Made by a program: the position numbers and the translations under genes. From NCBI RefSeq assembly GCF_031581265.1, contig NZ_JAVLBQ010000002.1:132325-196324 (forward strand): DNA of 64,000 nucleotides. Direction: 5' to 3'. Under the pieces are notes generated by a model. The model saw only the letters and a list, made by a program, of their open reading frames with translations, ran no database searches and was not told the origin of the DNA. The stretch is from Gracilimonas sp031581265 (lineage in GTDB: Bacteria > Bacteroidota > Rhodothermia > Balneolales > Balneolaceae). Of the stretch, positions 26,716 through 35,607 are shown in pieces (position 1 is the first letter of the stretch; every line of letters starts with the position of its first letter).

Positions 26716-28350
26716 ATGAAACAATATTTAGTTGAAATCATTGGTGAATCGCTCAAGCAGTTTGATTTAGATGAGCGGCCCGATATTCAAATTGAAGATC
26801 CCAAACAACCGGAACACGGAGACGCCTCCTCCAACATAGCGATGACGCTGGCACGTCCGTTGAAAAATAATCCCCGAGCTATTGCTCAAAAAATTGTGGG
26901 TGGTTTAGATTATGATGAAAAGAAAATTTCTTCCGTTGAGATAGCCGGACCGGGATTCATTAATTTCCGTTTTACTGAGGAGTATCTGTTCGATGAACTC
27001 GGTAAAATATTGAGTTTGGGAGCTGATTTTGGGAAGTCTTCTTCCTATGAAGGAAAACGGGTGCTTGTAGAATTTGTAAGTGCGAATCCCACCGGGCCTT
27101 TAACTGTGGGTCACGGCCGAAATGCTGTTTTAGGAGATACCGTAGCCCGACTTTTTGAATGGACCGGTGCTGAAGTGGAACGCGAATATTACTTCAACGA
27201 TGCCGGCCGACAAATGCGCGTTTTGGGTGAAAGTGTGCGCGCCCGATATCTTGAGCTGTTGGGCAAAGAGGGAGAATTTCCCGAAGGTGGATATGAAGGT
27301 GGATATATAAGCGATATAGCACAGTCTTTGGTTGATGAAATAGGCGACGAACTTGTTGAAGCAGAAGATGAAACACCTTTCAAAGAAAAAGCTGAAGAAG
27401 AGATTTTTGCAGATATAAGCAGTACGCTGGAGCGGATGAAGATCGAAATGGATTCTTATTTCAACGAGCAGAGCTTGTATGACGACGGTAAAATTGAAGA
27501 GACCATCCAAAAGCTGAGAGATAAAGATCTGGTATATGACAAAGACGGCGCCGTGTGGTTTAAGACCACCGAATTCGACAAAGACAAAGACAAAGATACG
27601 GTTCTGGTAAAAAGTACCGGTGAGCCTACCTATCGTCTACCTGATATTGCCTACCACGCCAACAAACTGGATCGCGGTTTCGATCTATGTGTGGATGTAT
27701 TTGGAGCCGACCATATTGCCACATATCCTGATGTGCTGAATGGCATTAAATCACTTGGTTACAATCCGGAAAAAGTAGATGTAGTGGTGTACCAGTTTGT
27801 GACTTTAGTGAAAGATGGAAAGCCGTTCAAAATGAGTACACGAAAAGCGAATTTTGTAACATTAGATGATTTGATGGATGAAGTAGGTGCTGACGTCACC
27901 CGTTTCTTCTTCCTGATGCGCTCCCCCAACACACACTTGGAATTTGATATTGCACAAGCCAAAGAAGCCGGCGAAAAAAACCCGGTGTTTTACCTGCAAT
28001 ATGCCCACGCACGTATCTCCAGTATTTTGCGAAAGGTAGAAGATGAATACGATTTCTCGAAAGATATTGATCTGAGCTTGCTTACCCATCCAAGTGAAAT
28101 CACACTGATCAAAACCATGCTGAAATTCCCTGAAACCATCGCAAGTGCAGCCCGACTTCGGGAACCCCATCACGTGATTACTTTCTTGAATGACTTGGCC
28201 TCTGCATTCACTGCTTTCTATCATGATTGCAGAATCTTAGGGGAAGATGAAAAACTGGTTCAGGCCCGAACGACGTTGGCTAAAGCGGTAGCACAAGTTC
28301 TCAGAAATGGATTGGGTATTTTAGGGATTACAGCCCCGGAGCAAATGTAG
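26716..28350 (+). CDS. argS: Arginyl-tRNA synthetase
   Basis: Class I synthetase charging tRNA-Arg. The 544-residue protein begins with the Arg-specific Add-1 domain, then FVSANPTGPLTVGHGRNAVLGD (HIGH-type motif), EYYFNDAGRQM, FGADHIATYP, and the KMSKS equivalent FKMSTRKANFVTLDDL, ending with the DALR anticodon-binding domain (NDLASAFTAFYHDC). The C-terminal Met is common in the family. It is a single-gene unit with its own promoter box; the convergent methyltransferase gene lies beyond a palindrome. Confidence 0.97.
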   Translation: MKQYLVEIIGESLKQFDLDERPDIQIEDPKQPEHGDASSNIAMTLARPLKNNPRAIAQKIVGGLDYDEKKISSVEIAGPGFINFRFTEEYLFDELGKILSLGADFGKSSSYEGKRVLVEFVSANPTGPLTVGHGRNAVLGDTVARLFEWTGAEVEREYYFNDAGRQMRVLGESVRARYLELLGKEGEFPEGGYEGGYISDIAQSLVDEIGDELVEAEDETPFKEKAEEEIFADISSTLERMKIEMDSYFNEQSLYDDGKIEETIQKLRDKDLVYDKDGAVWFKTTEFDKDKDKDTVLVKSTGEPTYRLPDIAYHANKLDRGFDLCVDVFGADHIATYPDVLNGIKSLGYNPEKVDVVVYQFVTLVKDGKPFKMSTRKANFVTLDDLMDEVGADVTRFFFLMRSPNTHLEFDIAQAKEAGEKNPVFYLQYAHARISSILRKVEDEYDFSKDIDLSLLTHPSEITLIKTMLKFPETIASAARLREPHHVITFLNDLASAFTAFYHDCRILGEDEKLVQARTTLAKAVAQVLRNGLGILGITAPEQM

Positions 28351-28353
28351 ATA

Positions 28354-28424
28354 ATTTTAAATGTGTAAGTGCTAAATGTTAAATGGGGTGGCCTCCGCAT
28401 TTAACATTCAACATTTAAAATTTA
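28354..28424. repeat. Heptamer-type palindrome between convergent genes
   Basis: The left arm (28354-28385) contains TTTTAAATGTG, then TAAGTGC, then TAAATGTTAAATG. The right arm (28399-28424) is CATTTAACATT...AACATTTAAAATTTA. The two pair except for about 7 extra bases in the left arm. It sits between the stop codons of argS and the methyltransferase and could also act as a bidirectional terminator. Confidence 0.7.
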
Positions 28425-28433
28425 TCATTCCGG

Positions 28434-29240
28434 CTACGCCGGTGTTAATTTCGTGAAGCAAACAATGCCTTTAACCAACTGATCTTCCACTTCAAACCCG
28501 GCTTGATTGAAAAGCTTATTGCTTTCATCTACCGTCCAAAAGTTGATACCCCCAAAAGTTGCAGACTCCTGAAGCAAGCGACCGTACCAGGCATCGGATT
28601 TGATGAGGTGCATCATAAAAAAGACCCCGTCCTCTTTTAGCACACGTTTGGCTTCGTAAAGTACTTTAAGCTCTTCGGTGAGTTCATTCAGTGTCCCTCC
28701 CATTACGACGCCATCAAAGGTTTTGGAGAAGAACGGAAGTTCGCGACCATCGGCCCGGAGGAAGTACATATTGGTTTCATCGGCTTCCGCTTTGAGGCGG
28801 GCTTCTTCCAGCATTTGAGAAGAAAAATCGAGTGCTACAATATTAGCTTTTTTCTGTGCAGCTTTGAGTGCGCGACCATAGAGTGCTGTGGAGCATCCCA
28901 GGTCCAGATACCAGCCATCTGCTTTTGGAGCGGTCCAGTCGATAAGTAATTCGTGTTCTTTTTCGATGGGGAACTCTTCACCGGAAAGTAAGGATAGCGA
29001 TCGTTTTCGCCATAGATCTTCATAAATGGCTGCGGTAATTTTCCAATGATTGGTGCTTTGAGCTATGGAGGTAAATTCAGGTTCTTTGCCCAACAAGTCG
29101 ATGATGTTGTTCTTAACCTGGTACTCATCGCCCTCTTTGGAGCCAACCGTTCCGTTAAAAGGCATCTCAAGGTTTGCCACTTCATCCGGAACGTGGATTC
29201 CAGCGCGCTCGTCAATAGGAGAACGTAATTCTAATTTCAT
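28434..29240 (-). CDS. SAM-dependent methyltransferase, unknown substrate
   Basis: A 268-residue class I methyltransferase. The glycine motif is WYLDLGCSTALYGRAL (about 107-122), motif II NIVALDFSSQMLEEAR, and motif III region YFLRADGRELPFFSKTFDGVVMG. The N-terminal ~60 residues look like the zinc-less start of MerR/UbiE-type proteins (VGSKEGDEYQVKNNIIDLLG, as in Trm112-like leader segments). Substrate cannot be told from sequence. The gene is convergent with argS. Confidence 0.83.
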   Translation of the reverse strand: MKLELRSPIDERAGIHVPDEVANLEMPFNGTVGSKEGDEYQVKNNIIDLLGKEPEFTSIAQSTNHWKITAAIYEDLWRKRSLSLLSGEEFPIEKEHELLIDWTAPKADGWYLDLGCSTALYGRALKAAQKKANIVALDFSSQMLEEARLKAEADETNMYFLRADGRELPFFSKTFDGVVMGGTLNELTEELKVLYEAKRVLKEDGVFFMMHLIKSDAWYGRLLQESATFGGINFWTVDESNKLFNQAGFEVEDQLVKGIVCFTKLTPA

Positions 29241-29351
29241 AGTGAACCATTTTTTAAAGGGGTACGCTTAGATTTGTATTGTGTTACAGGGCTAATTCTT
29301 TGGAAAGTTTAAGCAAATGAACTGCTTTAGAGCAGAGTTACTCGACAAAAA

Positions 29352-30140
29352 TTACTTTTGCAAAACAATAGAGATTTGTGCTCCCTTATCAACACTTAAC
29401 ATCCGTCCGGCATTTCCTTTATTAATGCCAATTTCCAGCATGCCTGAACTGCCGATGAATGCGGCAGGTTCTCCTTCCTCCACATCCCCAAAAGTTGAGA
29501 CAATTTTGTTCAACATAGTATTGCCGACATAGATTTTGACGTTCTTTTTTTCCAGCTGTTTTTCGATGAGTTCTTCGGAAATATTGGTGATAAGATTACC
29601 AAAGCGGTCGATATGAACCACCCAGCCCTGCAACCCATCTTTATCGGCAATAGGCACTGCCCAATGGTAGGTAACCAGTTCATCAATAGGTTCGCCAATT
29701 TCCGTTAAAGAAACTCCATTACTGAGGTGGGCTGAAACCGGCGCAAAAATATCACGCCCGTGAAAGGTATTGGAGACTCCTTTCCGCCAAAATTCAGGAT
29801 TACTCAACTTACAGGCTTCGTACTCAAATTCATTGAAGAACAAAGAGAAGATTCCGTTATCCGGCCCCACAAAATATTGGTCTTTGATCTTCAGAGCCAC
29901 GGGATTTCGTGAAGTCCCAACACCGGGATCAACAACCACTAAATGGACCGTTCCGGGGGGATAAAGAAAAGCGGTGTTTCGGATTACCCAAGCCCCGGCC
30001 ATGATGTCCTGAGGGGGGATTTCGTGAGAAATATCAACGAAGCGGACATCGGGCGATATACCCAACATCACCGCTTTCATGGCACTTACATAATAGTCTT
30101 GTAAACCAAAATCAGTTGTAAGAGTAATTATTTGACTCAT
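29352..30140 (-). CDS. SAM hydrolase (chlorinase/fluorinase-like, DUF62 family)
   Basis: A 262-residue protein of the SAM hydroxide adenosyltransferase family, which cleaves S-adenosylmethionine to adenosine and methionine. Motifs: TTDFGLQDYYVSAMK at the N-terminus, ISHEIPPQDIMAGAWVI, VDPGVGTSRNPVAL, VGPDNGIFSLF, and the C-terminal RFGNLITNI. Halogenases of this fold differ in the halide pocket, so hydrolase is the likely activity. I chose ATG 30140, whose A is also the last base of the dnaN stop TGA (TGATG overlap), so translation is coupled to dnaN. Confidence 0.9.
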   Translation of the reverse strand: MSQIITLTTDFGLQDYYVSAMKAVMLGISPDVRFVDISHEIPPQDIMAGAWVIRNTAFLYPPGTVHLVVVDPGVGTSRNPVALKIKDQYFVGPDNGIFSLFFNEFEYEACKLSNPEFWRKGVSNTFHGRDIFAPVSAHLSNGVSLTEIGEPIDELVTYHWAVPIADKDGLQGWVVHIDRFGNLITNISEELIEKQLEKKNVKIYVGNTMLNKIVSTFGDVEEGEPAAFIGSSGMLEIGINKGNAGRMLSVDKGAQISIVLQK

Positions 30141-31255
30141 CAAGCATAGCTGTTGAGCATAACCGGCATCACAAGCATCAAGATGTCTTCATGTTCGCCT
30201 TCTTCAGATGGCTTGACTATACCGGCACGATTTGGAGATGAAAATTCAAACGTTACTTCATCATCGTCAATATTACTTAACACATCACCGAGATATTTAG
30301 CGTTAAAGCCGATTTCCATTTCCTCATCAGAATATTCACAGCCAATGGTTTCTTTAGCTTCGCTGCTCATATCAAGATCTTCAGCGCGAATGGTGAGTTT
30401 ATCGGATCCAAGCTGGAGACGGATTTGTCGCGTAGTAGAACTTGAGAAAATAGCTACCCGCTTAACCGTGGAAAGCATTTGGTCTTTACTGATGGTTAGG
30501 AACTTGTCGTTGTCTCGCGGAATAACCGAATCATAATTTGGATACTGCTCGTTAATAAGTCGGGTTATTACAATAGTGCTCTCACTCTTGAAGCGGGCAT
30601 GATCTTCCGTAACGGTGAGATCGCAAGTTTCCCCATCAATCGTTTTTTGGATGAGATTTAAAGCTTTATCGGGAACGATGAAATTTACATCTGTATCGGC
30701 TTTAATTTCCCGGTTGGTATATTTAACCAGGCGGTGACCATCCGTTGCCACAAACTTACTTTCATCGGTGCCAAGCTGAAAGTAAACCCCCATCATAGCA
30801 GGCCGTAAATCATCACTCGAAACAGCGAATAGTGTTTTATGGATAGCGTTATTCATCAATTCCGTGGTAGTACTGATAGTTGTTCCTTCATCCAGGTTAG
30901 GAACCTCAGGGAATTCATCCGCATCATCTCCTACCAGCTTATATGAACCTTTATCGGTGCGGAAATTGATGTTCTTTCGTTCATCCACATCAAAAAATAC
31001 GGGAATGTTGGGAAGTTGTCTGAGCGTCTCCAGCAAGCGGCGGGCAGGTATCGCTACTGCTCCGTCTTCTTCAATATCTGCGTTGATATATTCAATGATA
31101 GATATTTCAAGGTCGGTGGCAGTGAGTTTTAATTTCCCATCTTCACTCTCAAAAAGGATGGTTTCCAGAATGGGAAGAGTTGCTTTGGAGGGGACGGCTC
31201 CAATAACGGCCGAAAGTCCTTTGTTCAATTCATTACTCGATACAGAAAATTTCAT
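30140..31255 (-). CDS. dnaN: DNA polymerase III sliding clamp, beta subunit
   Basis: A 371-residue clamp that tethers replicative polymerase to DNA. It starts MKFSVSSNELNKGLSAVIGAVPSK, and includes PILETILFES, IPARRLLETLRQLP, FKSESTIVITRLINEQYPNYDSVIP, FNAKYLGDVLSNI, and the conserved C-terminal MPVMLNSYA. I chose ATG 31255 over the ORF start at 31312 because homologues begin at this Met. dnaA is not next to it, unlike in many bacteria. The downstream SAM-hydrolase gene is translationally coupled. Confidence 0.97.
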   Translation of the reverse strand: MKFSVSSNELNKGLSAVIGAVPSKATLPILETILFESEDGKLKLTATDLEISIIEYINADIEEDGAVAIPARRLLETLRQLPNIPVFFDVDERKNINFRTDKGSYKLVGDDADEFPEVPNLDEGTTISTTTELMNNAIHKTLFAVSSDDLRPAMMGVYFQLGTDESKFVATDGHRLVKYTNREIKADTDVNFIVPDKALNLIQKTIDGETCDLTVTEDHARFKSESTIVITRLINEQYPNYDSVIPRDNDKFLTISKDQMLSTVKRVAIFSSSTTRQIRLQLGSDKLTIRAEDLDMSSEAKETIGCEYSDEEMEIGFNAKYLGDVLSNIDDDEVTFEFSSPNRAGIVKPSEEGEHEDILMLVMPVMLNSYA

Positions 31256-31445
31256 AAACGTTTTATTTAAAATGGTTAAAGGGCTTAATTTTTCCCAAAG
31301 TTGCCCTTTCATTGGAGTGTGCTTATACTAAGAAATACTGGGTCTCTCTGCAACCGCAGAAAGTGCAATTTTCAACCTCAATAAGTCTCCTTATATATCG
31401 TTTAAGCGCTACAGTAACTTGTAATATTTATTTTAGCAATTTTTG

Positions 31446-32519
31446 ATGAACCGCCTTCTATTAGCGCTTTTATTCTTTTCCTCATTTCCGCTTTTAAGCA
31501 ATGCACAATCGGCTCAGGCTAAGTATGGGAATGATTTTCTAAGAACCGGAAGCGGAGCTCGAGCCCTGGGAATGGGAAGTGCCCATGTTGCCCTCGCCAA
31601 TGATGTAACCGCTGCCTATTGGAATGTGGCCGGTCTTGCTGAAGTTCAAACGCCACAAATCATGTATATGCATTCTGAGCGTTTCAGTGGCATTGTTGGG
31701 TATGATTATGGAGCAGCTGCCTTGCCGCTAAAAACACAGGATGGAGTTGTGTCGATTAGCTTTTTTCGACAGGGAGTTGATAATATTGCCAACACCTTAA
31801 ATGCCTGGGATCGGGAGAGAGATGCTCCTAAAGGAAATGTAGAAGATTATATAACCCGATTTAGCGCAGCCGACATGGCGGTATTCTTTTCTTATGCGAG
31901 GCAGCAAAATGAGCGAATTTCGTATGGCGCTTCAGCTAAAATCATTCACCATAAATTAGGGCCTTTTGCCCAGGCTTGGGGCTACAGTCTTGATGTTGGA
32001 GTGAAGGTTAAAACCGAGTTTGCTGATGTTGGATTGACCATTCACGATATTACCACCATGCAAAAAATGTGGGATGTGAATGAGTCTGCTTTTGGAGATT
32101 ATGAAGCACAGTTCGACAGCTTGGGAGCCACATTGCCTACGGGACAAAATGAATATGTACTTCCCTCGGTAAAACTTGGAGCATCTAAGCTATTTAAGGT
32201 GAATACAGATTTTGTGGTAAGCGCAGCGGCGGATGTAGATCTTTTATTTGAAAACCGTCGGGCGTATTACATAAATGTAGGAGAAATGAGTATTGAACCC
32301 CATTTGGGAGCAGAGGCAAATTACAAAGACGTGGTTGCATTGAGAGCCGGTGTTACGGACTTTATAACAGATCCTATTTCAGGCTTTTCAGTTTCACCAA
32401 CCTTAGGTATGGGATTACAACTCTCTTCATTCGTGCTTGATTACGGGTTCACCAGTTTTGCTGGTGCTTCCAGTGATTTAGGTTTTACCCACCGTATTTC
32501 TCTTCGGTTTGATTTTTAG
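31446..32519 (+). CDS. PorV/PorQ-family outer-membrane protein
   Basis: A 357-residue exported beta-barrel: signal peptide ending in SNAQSAQA (about 1-20) and then the family signature KYGNDFLRTGSGARALGMGSAHVALANDVTAAYWNVAGLAE, which is typical of the PorV/UPF0164 group. The barrel ends in HRISLRFDF with a C-terminal Phe. PorV is a shuttle subunit of the type IX secretion system; PorQ and other paralogues have related or unknown roles. Which subgroup this is cannot be decided. Start chosen at ATG 31446, one codon after a TTG. Confidence 0.83.
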   Translation: MNRLLLALLFFSSFPLLSNAQSAQAKYGNDFLRTGSGARALGMGSAHVALANDVTAAYWNVAGLAEVQTPQIMYMHSERFSGIVGYDYGAAALPLKTQDGVVSISFFRQGVDNIANTLNAWDRERDAPKGNVEDYITRFSAADMAVFFSYARQQNERISYGASAKIIHHKLGPFAQAWGYSLDVGVKVKTEFADVGLTIHDITTMQKMWDVNESAFGDYEAQFDSLGATLPTGQNEYVLPSVKLGASKLFKVNTDFVVSAAADVDLLFENRRAYYINVGEMSIEPHLGAEANYKDVVALRAGVTDFITDPISGFSVSPTLGMGLQLSSFVLDYGFTSFAGASSDLGFTHRISLRFDF

Positions 32520-32570
32520 ATAGTTTTTTAGCCGTCCCCCATACTCAAGGCAAATTTTAAATAGAAAAGA

Positions 32571-33548
32571 TTAATTTCTGAATTCATAAGCAATAATAGA
32601 TTGGCTTTTCCTCTCTTGCATATACAGTATATTGTTATGGTAACCTAAGATAATGGTTCCTTTTTCGGGTAATTCTAATTGTTGCTTTAAATTACCTTTT
32701 AAATCAACAATTACAGCTTGTTTATCACCACCTGTTTGTACACCAAATTGAACCAAAAAATTTTCTTCGTCAAGTTTTGTAAATGAAGTAAAGAATGTGC
32801 CAAAAGGGAAAAAAGATCCTTTAGTAAACACTTTAGCTTGATAGCTATTTGCCTCTTTGGGGATCACCGGATAATCAGAATATTTCCCATCTGCCTTCTC
32901 TGGTATATTAGGAAGTTTAAATGAGTTAACTTTAGAAAAGGTAGAATCATAGAGCTCAAATCGGTTTTGAAACTCCCAAGCAAAGAGCCATTTCTTTTCA
33001 AATTTAAATACATCATACTTTGATAAAAGCCCAGGAGCTATTTCAAAGTCAAGAAAGATGCTATCTATTTCTTCACTTTTAGTATTATAGGTAAATATAT
33101 TTTCTTCGTAAAATTGAGTCGGTACAATTATTAGATTATCAGAATCAGTATGTAATCCATAAATATTTGAAGCAAATTCTATAATCCTTTTATTTTCAAT
33201 GTAGTTTAAATCAAAATCATAGATCTGAAAAAAAGGCATCATTGTTGATACATAAAGAAAACCATTATTTGAGGAAAGATGTCTTGGCCCATATTCAAAT
33301 TCCCCAGGGCCTCTTCCTTGAGACCCACTACTGTTAAGTAGCTGACCATCAAGAGAGAACTTGTAAATTTTAGATCCTTTAAAATCTGAAATAAAAATAT
33401 TTTCTTTTAAAATTTTAAAGTCAATGATTTGATTAAATTTTGTTCGGTTTAAGTCATTGAGAGGATATTCATTATAGAATTTGTATTCCTGATTTGGACT
33501 AATATCTTGAACTAGTAAACCAAAAATGATCAGTATTAATAATCGCAT
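32571..33548 (-). CDS. Six-bladed beta-propeller protein
   Basis: A 325-residue exported protein with a short signal (RLLILIIFGLLVQDIS) and NHL/6-bladed repeats: ISDFKGSKIYKFSLDGQLL, GSQGRGPGEFEYG (typical of the group), LYVSTMMPFFQIYDFD, and IVDLKGNLKQQLELP. These BF3164-like propellers occur in Bacteroidota near small secreted peptide genes. It is AT-rich compared with its neighbours. The start codon is only a few bases after a terminator-like hairpin on the same strand. Its ligand is unknown. Confidence 0.78.
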   Translation of the reverse strand: MRLLILIIFGLLVQDISPNQEYKFYNEYPLNDLNRTKFNQIIDFKILKENIFISDFKGSKIYKFSLDGQLLNSSGSQGRGPGEFEYGPRHLSSNNGFLYVSTMMPFFQIYDFDLNYIENKRIIEFASNIYGLHTDSDNLIIVPTQFYEENIFTYNTKSEEIDSIFLDFEIAPGLLSKYDVFKFEKKWLFAWEFQNRFELYDSTFSKVNSFKLPNIPEKADGKYSDYPVIPKEANSYQAKVFTKGSFFPFGTFFTSFTKLDEENFLVQFGVQTGGDKQAVIVDLKGNLKQQLELPEKGTIILGYHNNILYMQERKSQSIIAYEFRN

Positions 33549-33562
33549 TACAGAAGAATTAA

Positions 33563-33591
33563 AAAGTAAGCAACAAATCGTTGCTTACTTT
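33563..33591 (-). terminator. Perfect hairpin between peptide and propeller genes
   Basis: The arms AAAGTAAGCAAC and GTTGCTTACTTT pair perfectly around a 5-nt loop; on the minus strand it is followed by TTTTTAATTC. It lies between the stop of the small Cys-rich peptide gene (33606) and the propeller start (33548). It fits an intrinsic terminator, or an attenuator that lowers propeller transcription relative to the peptide. Confidence 0.8.
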
Positions 33592-33605
33592 ATTGTTTTA
33601 AGGGA

Positions 33606-33839
33606 TTACATTGTATCAAAGATGCATTCTAATCCTGCATTTGGACAAATACTATCATAGAACATTATATATACTGCGTATGTATAATCCCCGCTGATAT
33701 ATGCCTCTGTTGCGGTATTTCTACAATTATCCACAAGCTCGACACAAGGATCTACCATACATGTTGTGTTCTCTACTGTTATTTTTGAATCGACAGACCC
33801 CATAAACAGAAACCCTAAACTTAAAATTAAAAATTTCAT
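33606..33839 (-). CDS. Small Cys-rich secreted peptide, unknown family
   Basis: A 77-residue product. A signal-like segment (MKFLILSLGFLFMGS) is followed by a short mature part with five cysteines (TTCMVDPC, VDNC, DSICP, GLEC) rich in polar residues and Tyr. I chose ATG 33839 over the upstream ATG 33851 because a GAGGT Shine-Dalgarno-like element sits 6-10 nt upstream of 33839 on the minus strand. Nothing here identifies a known family. It precedes the propeller gene on the same strand, separated by a perfect terminator hairpin, which suggests it is the more strongly expressed of the pair. AT content is high. Confidence 0.65.
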   Translation of the reverse strand: MKFLILSLGFLFMGSVDSKITVENTTCMVDPCVELVDNCRNTATEAYISGDYTYAVYIMFYDSICPNAGLECIFDTM

Positions 33840-33964
33840 ACTGTACCTCATTAGTTAATTATTGTTAACAAAAACAATATATATATATAGTTAAAAGCAA
33901 ATAATTATTAATTTAATAGTAAATTTTCTGTCTTATACTAATATAAATTTAAAATCACAGTATT

Positions 33965-34873
33965 TTGCGCATCATCATTTTAGGCCCTACCGCATCCGGA
34001 AAAACCGAGCTTGCCATTCAGCTTGCTGAACAGCTGAATACCGCAATCATTTCCGCAGATTCCCGCCAATGTTACAAGCATATTGATATAGGGACGGCAA
34101 AGCCTTCTCAAGAAGACTTAACCCGAGTTGCGCACTACAACATTTCTTTGCTTGAATTAGAGGAAGAAGATAATGCAATGGCCTTTCAAAGGCGGGCGGC
34201 GAAGTGGGAAAAGGACATTCTCCAAGAATCTGAGCATGTGATTTATGCCGGCGGAAGTACCCTTCATATTCAAAGCTTGATACAACCATTTAACGAAATG
34301 CCGGAAGCGGATGAGCAAAACATCGTACAACTTGAGATACAGATTAAGGAAGAAGGATTAAAATCCCTGTACCAAAAGCTGGAAGAAGTTGATCCGGAAT
34401 ATGCTGACAATATGGATGGAATGAACCGACAACGAATTATTCGGGCCCTGGATGTGTGGATGCAAACCGGGAAGCCTTTTAGCAGCTTCCATCAGCAAGG
34501 TGAAATTCAACCGGATGAGAACACCATGGTCTTTGGGCTAAAGTGGCCAAGGCCAATACTATATGATCGTATCAATCGCCGGGTGGACAACATGATTGAA
34601 TCCGGTTTGGTGGAGGAACTGAAAGCTATTTTAGAAGCCGGGCATTCAAAGGAACTTCAATCATTGAATACGGTTGGGTACAAAGAGATTATCAAATACC
34701 TGGATGGGGAATGGACACTGGAAAAGGCGGTTGAAAAAATCAAAACAAGTACCCGGCGTTATGCAAAACGGCAAATTACTTGGTATAAGCGTTGGGAGTT
34801 TATTAACTGGCTGGAGGCGGATAAGATGAGTGCTGAGGAAATGAAGGAAAAAGTATTAAATAGATTGAACTGA
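33965..34873 (+). CDS. miaA: tRNA dimethylallyltransferase
   Basis: Adds the isopentenyl group to A37 of UNN-decoding tRNAs. The 302-residue protein has the P-loop GPTASGKTELAI, ISADSRQCYKHIDIGTAKP, DNMDGMNRQRIIRALDV, and the C-terminal TRRYAKRQITWYKRW motif. Length is typical. There is no in-frame ATG near the start; upstream reading runs into a TAA at 33950-33952, so TTG 33965 (or ATT 33962) is used. The start follows the AT-rich peptide/propeller region directly. Confidence 0.95.
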   Translation: MRIIILGPTASGKTELAIQLAEQLNTAIISADSRQCYKHIDIGTAKPSQEDLTRVAHYNISLLELEEEDNAMAFQRRAAKWEKDILQESEHVIYAGGSTLHIQSLIQPFNEMPEADEQNIVQLEIQIKEEGLKSLYQKLEEVDPEYADNMDGMNRQRIIRALDVWMQTGKPFSSFHQQGEIQPDENTMVFGLKWPRPILYDRINRRVDNMIESGLVEELKAILEAGHSKELQSLNTVGYKEIIKYLDGEWTLEKAVEKIKTSTRRYAKRQITWYKRWEFINWLEADKMSAEEMKEKVLNRLN

Positions 34874-34886
34874 AGAATTAGAAACC

Positions 34887-34951
34887 AAAAAGGAGTCAGG
34901 ACTCAGGATTTAGTACTCAGAAAAAATCTGAATCCTGAGTCCTGACTCCTG
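34887..34951. repeat. Heptamer-type palindrome after miaA
   Basis: The left arm GGAGTCAGGACTCAGGATT, then TAGTACTCAG, pairs with CTGAATCCTGAGTCC-TGACTCC on the right; the left arm has one extra 7-bp unit near the loop. Units are AGTCAGG, ACTCAGG and so on. It lies between miaA and purS, both on the plus strand. Confidence 0.8.
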
Positions 34952-35024
34952 TATTCTTAAAGAGAAGTTAGCAGCTAAGTCGCAGAAAGCTTAACTTTGG
35001 CACTCACTTTAAACAAGCCTGAAT

Positions 35025-35270
35025 ATGTACAAAGCGAAAGTAAATGTAACGCTCCGTCCATCAATTTTGGACCCTAAAGGAAAAGCGGCTCATCATGCCT
35101 TGCAAAACCTTGGACTAAATGAAGTTCAGCAGGTTCGCATCGGTAAATTTATTGAACTTGATGTGGATGCCAAAGATGAAAATGCCGCCAAAGAAATTGT
35201 AGAGTCAGCCTGTGCGCAACTGCTGGCGAATGAAGTTATGGAAGATTTCGAAATAACAATCGAATCTTGA
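35025..35270 (+). CDS. purS: Phosphoribosylformylglycinamidine synthase subunit PurS
   Basis: An 81-residue small subunit of the three-part FGAM synthase (PurS-PurQ-PurL). It begins YKAKVNVTLRPSILDPKGKAAHHALQNLGL, a classic PurS start, and continues with VRIGKFIELDV. Its role is structural, bridging PurL and PurQ. It is followed 3 bp later by clpS and then purQ, so the pur operon is interrupted by a proteolysis adaptor. purL is not in the window. Confidence 0.93.
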   Translation: MYKAKVNVTLRPSILDPKGKAAHHALQNLGLNEVQQVRIGKFIELDVDAKDENAAKEIVESACAQLLANEVMEDFEITIES

Positions 35271-35273
35271 TCC

Positions 35274-35603
35274 ATGGTTTCCAATACTCAACATATCGAC
35301 GTGCTCGTGATGTCTGAGTCGGAAACAGAAGAACTCACAGAAACAAAGACTGAAGAAGAAGTTGAGGAATCGGTAAATACGCCGTGGCGACTTATTCTTT
35401 ATGACGACGACATCCATACTTTTGATGAGGTGATTTCACAGCTCATGAAAGCTACCGGATGCAGCCTTTCGGAAGCGGAAGACAAAACCTGGAAGGTGCA
35501 TAACGAAGGCAAAGCACTTGTTCATGAGGGCGAGTTCGAAGAGTGCCTGAAAATCGACAGTGTGCTAAAAGAAATTCAACTGGTTACTGAAATAAAAGGA
35601 TAA
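35274..35603 (+). CDS. clpS: ClpS adaptor protein, embedded between purS and purQ
   Basis: A 109-residue adaptor that delivers N-degron substrates to ClpAP. The core is PWRLILYDDDIHTFDEVISQLMKATGCSLSEAE (substrate-binding Asp and Asn/Asp region), KVHNEGKALVHEGEFEECL and a final helix. The first ~35 residues are an acidic Glu/Thr-rich tail. I keep ATG 35274, but ATG 35310 (residue 13) is also possible. Spacing of 3 bp to purS and 4 bp to purQ places it in the same transcript. Confidence 0.9.
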   Translation: MVSNTQHIDVLVMSESETEELTETKTEEEVEESVNTPWRLILYDDDIHTFDEVISQLMKATGCSLSEAEDKTWKVHNEGKALVHEGEFEECLKIDSVLKEIQLVTEIKG

Positions 35604-35607
35604 AAAA

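Noticed and set aside
28354..28424. Simple transcription terminator only
   Set aside because: It probably works as one between convergent genes, but its 7-bp units and unequal arms match the wider palindrome class, so it is listed as a repeat.
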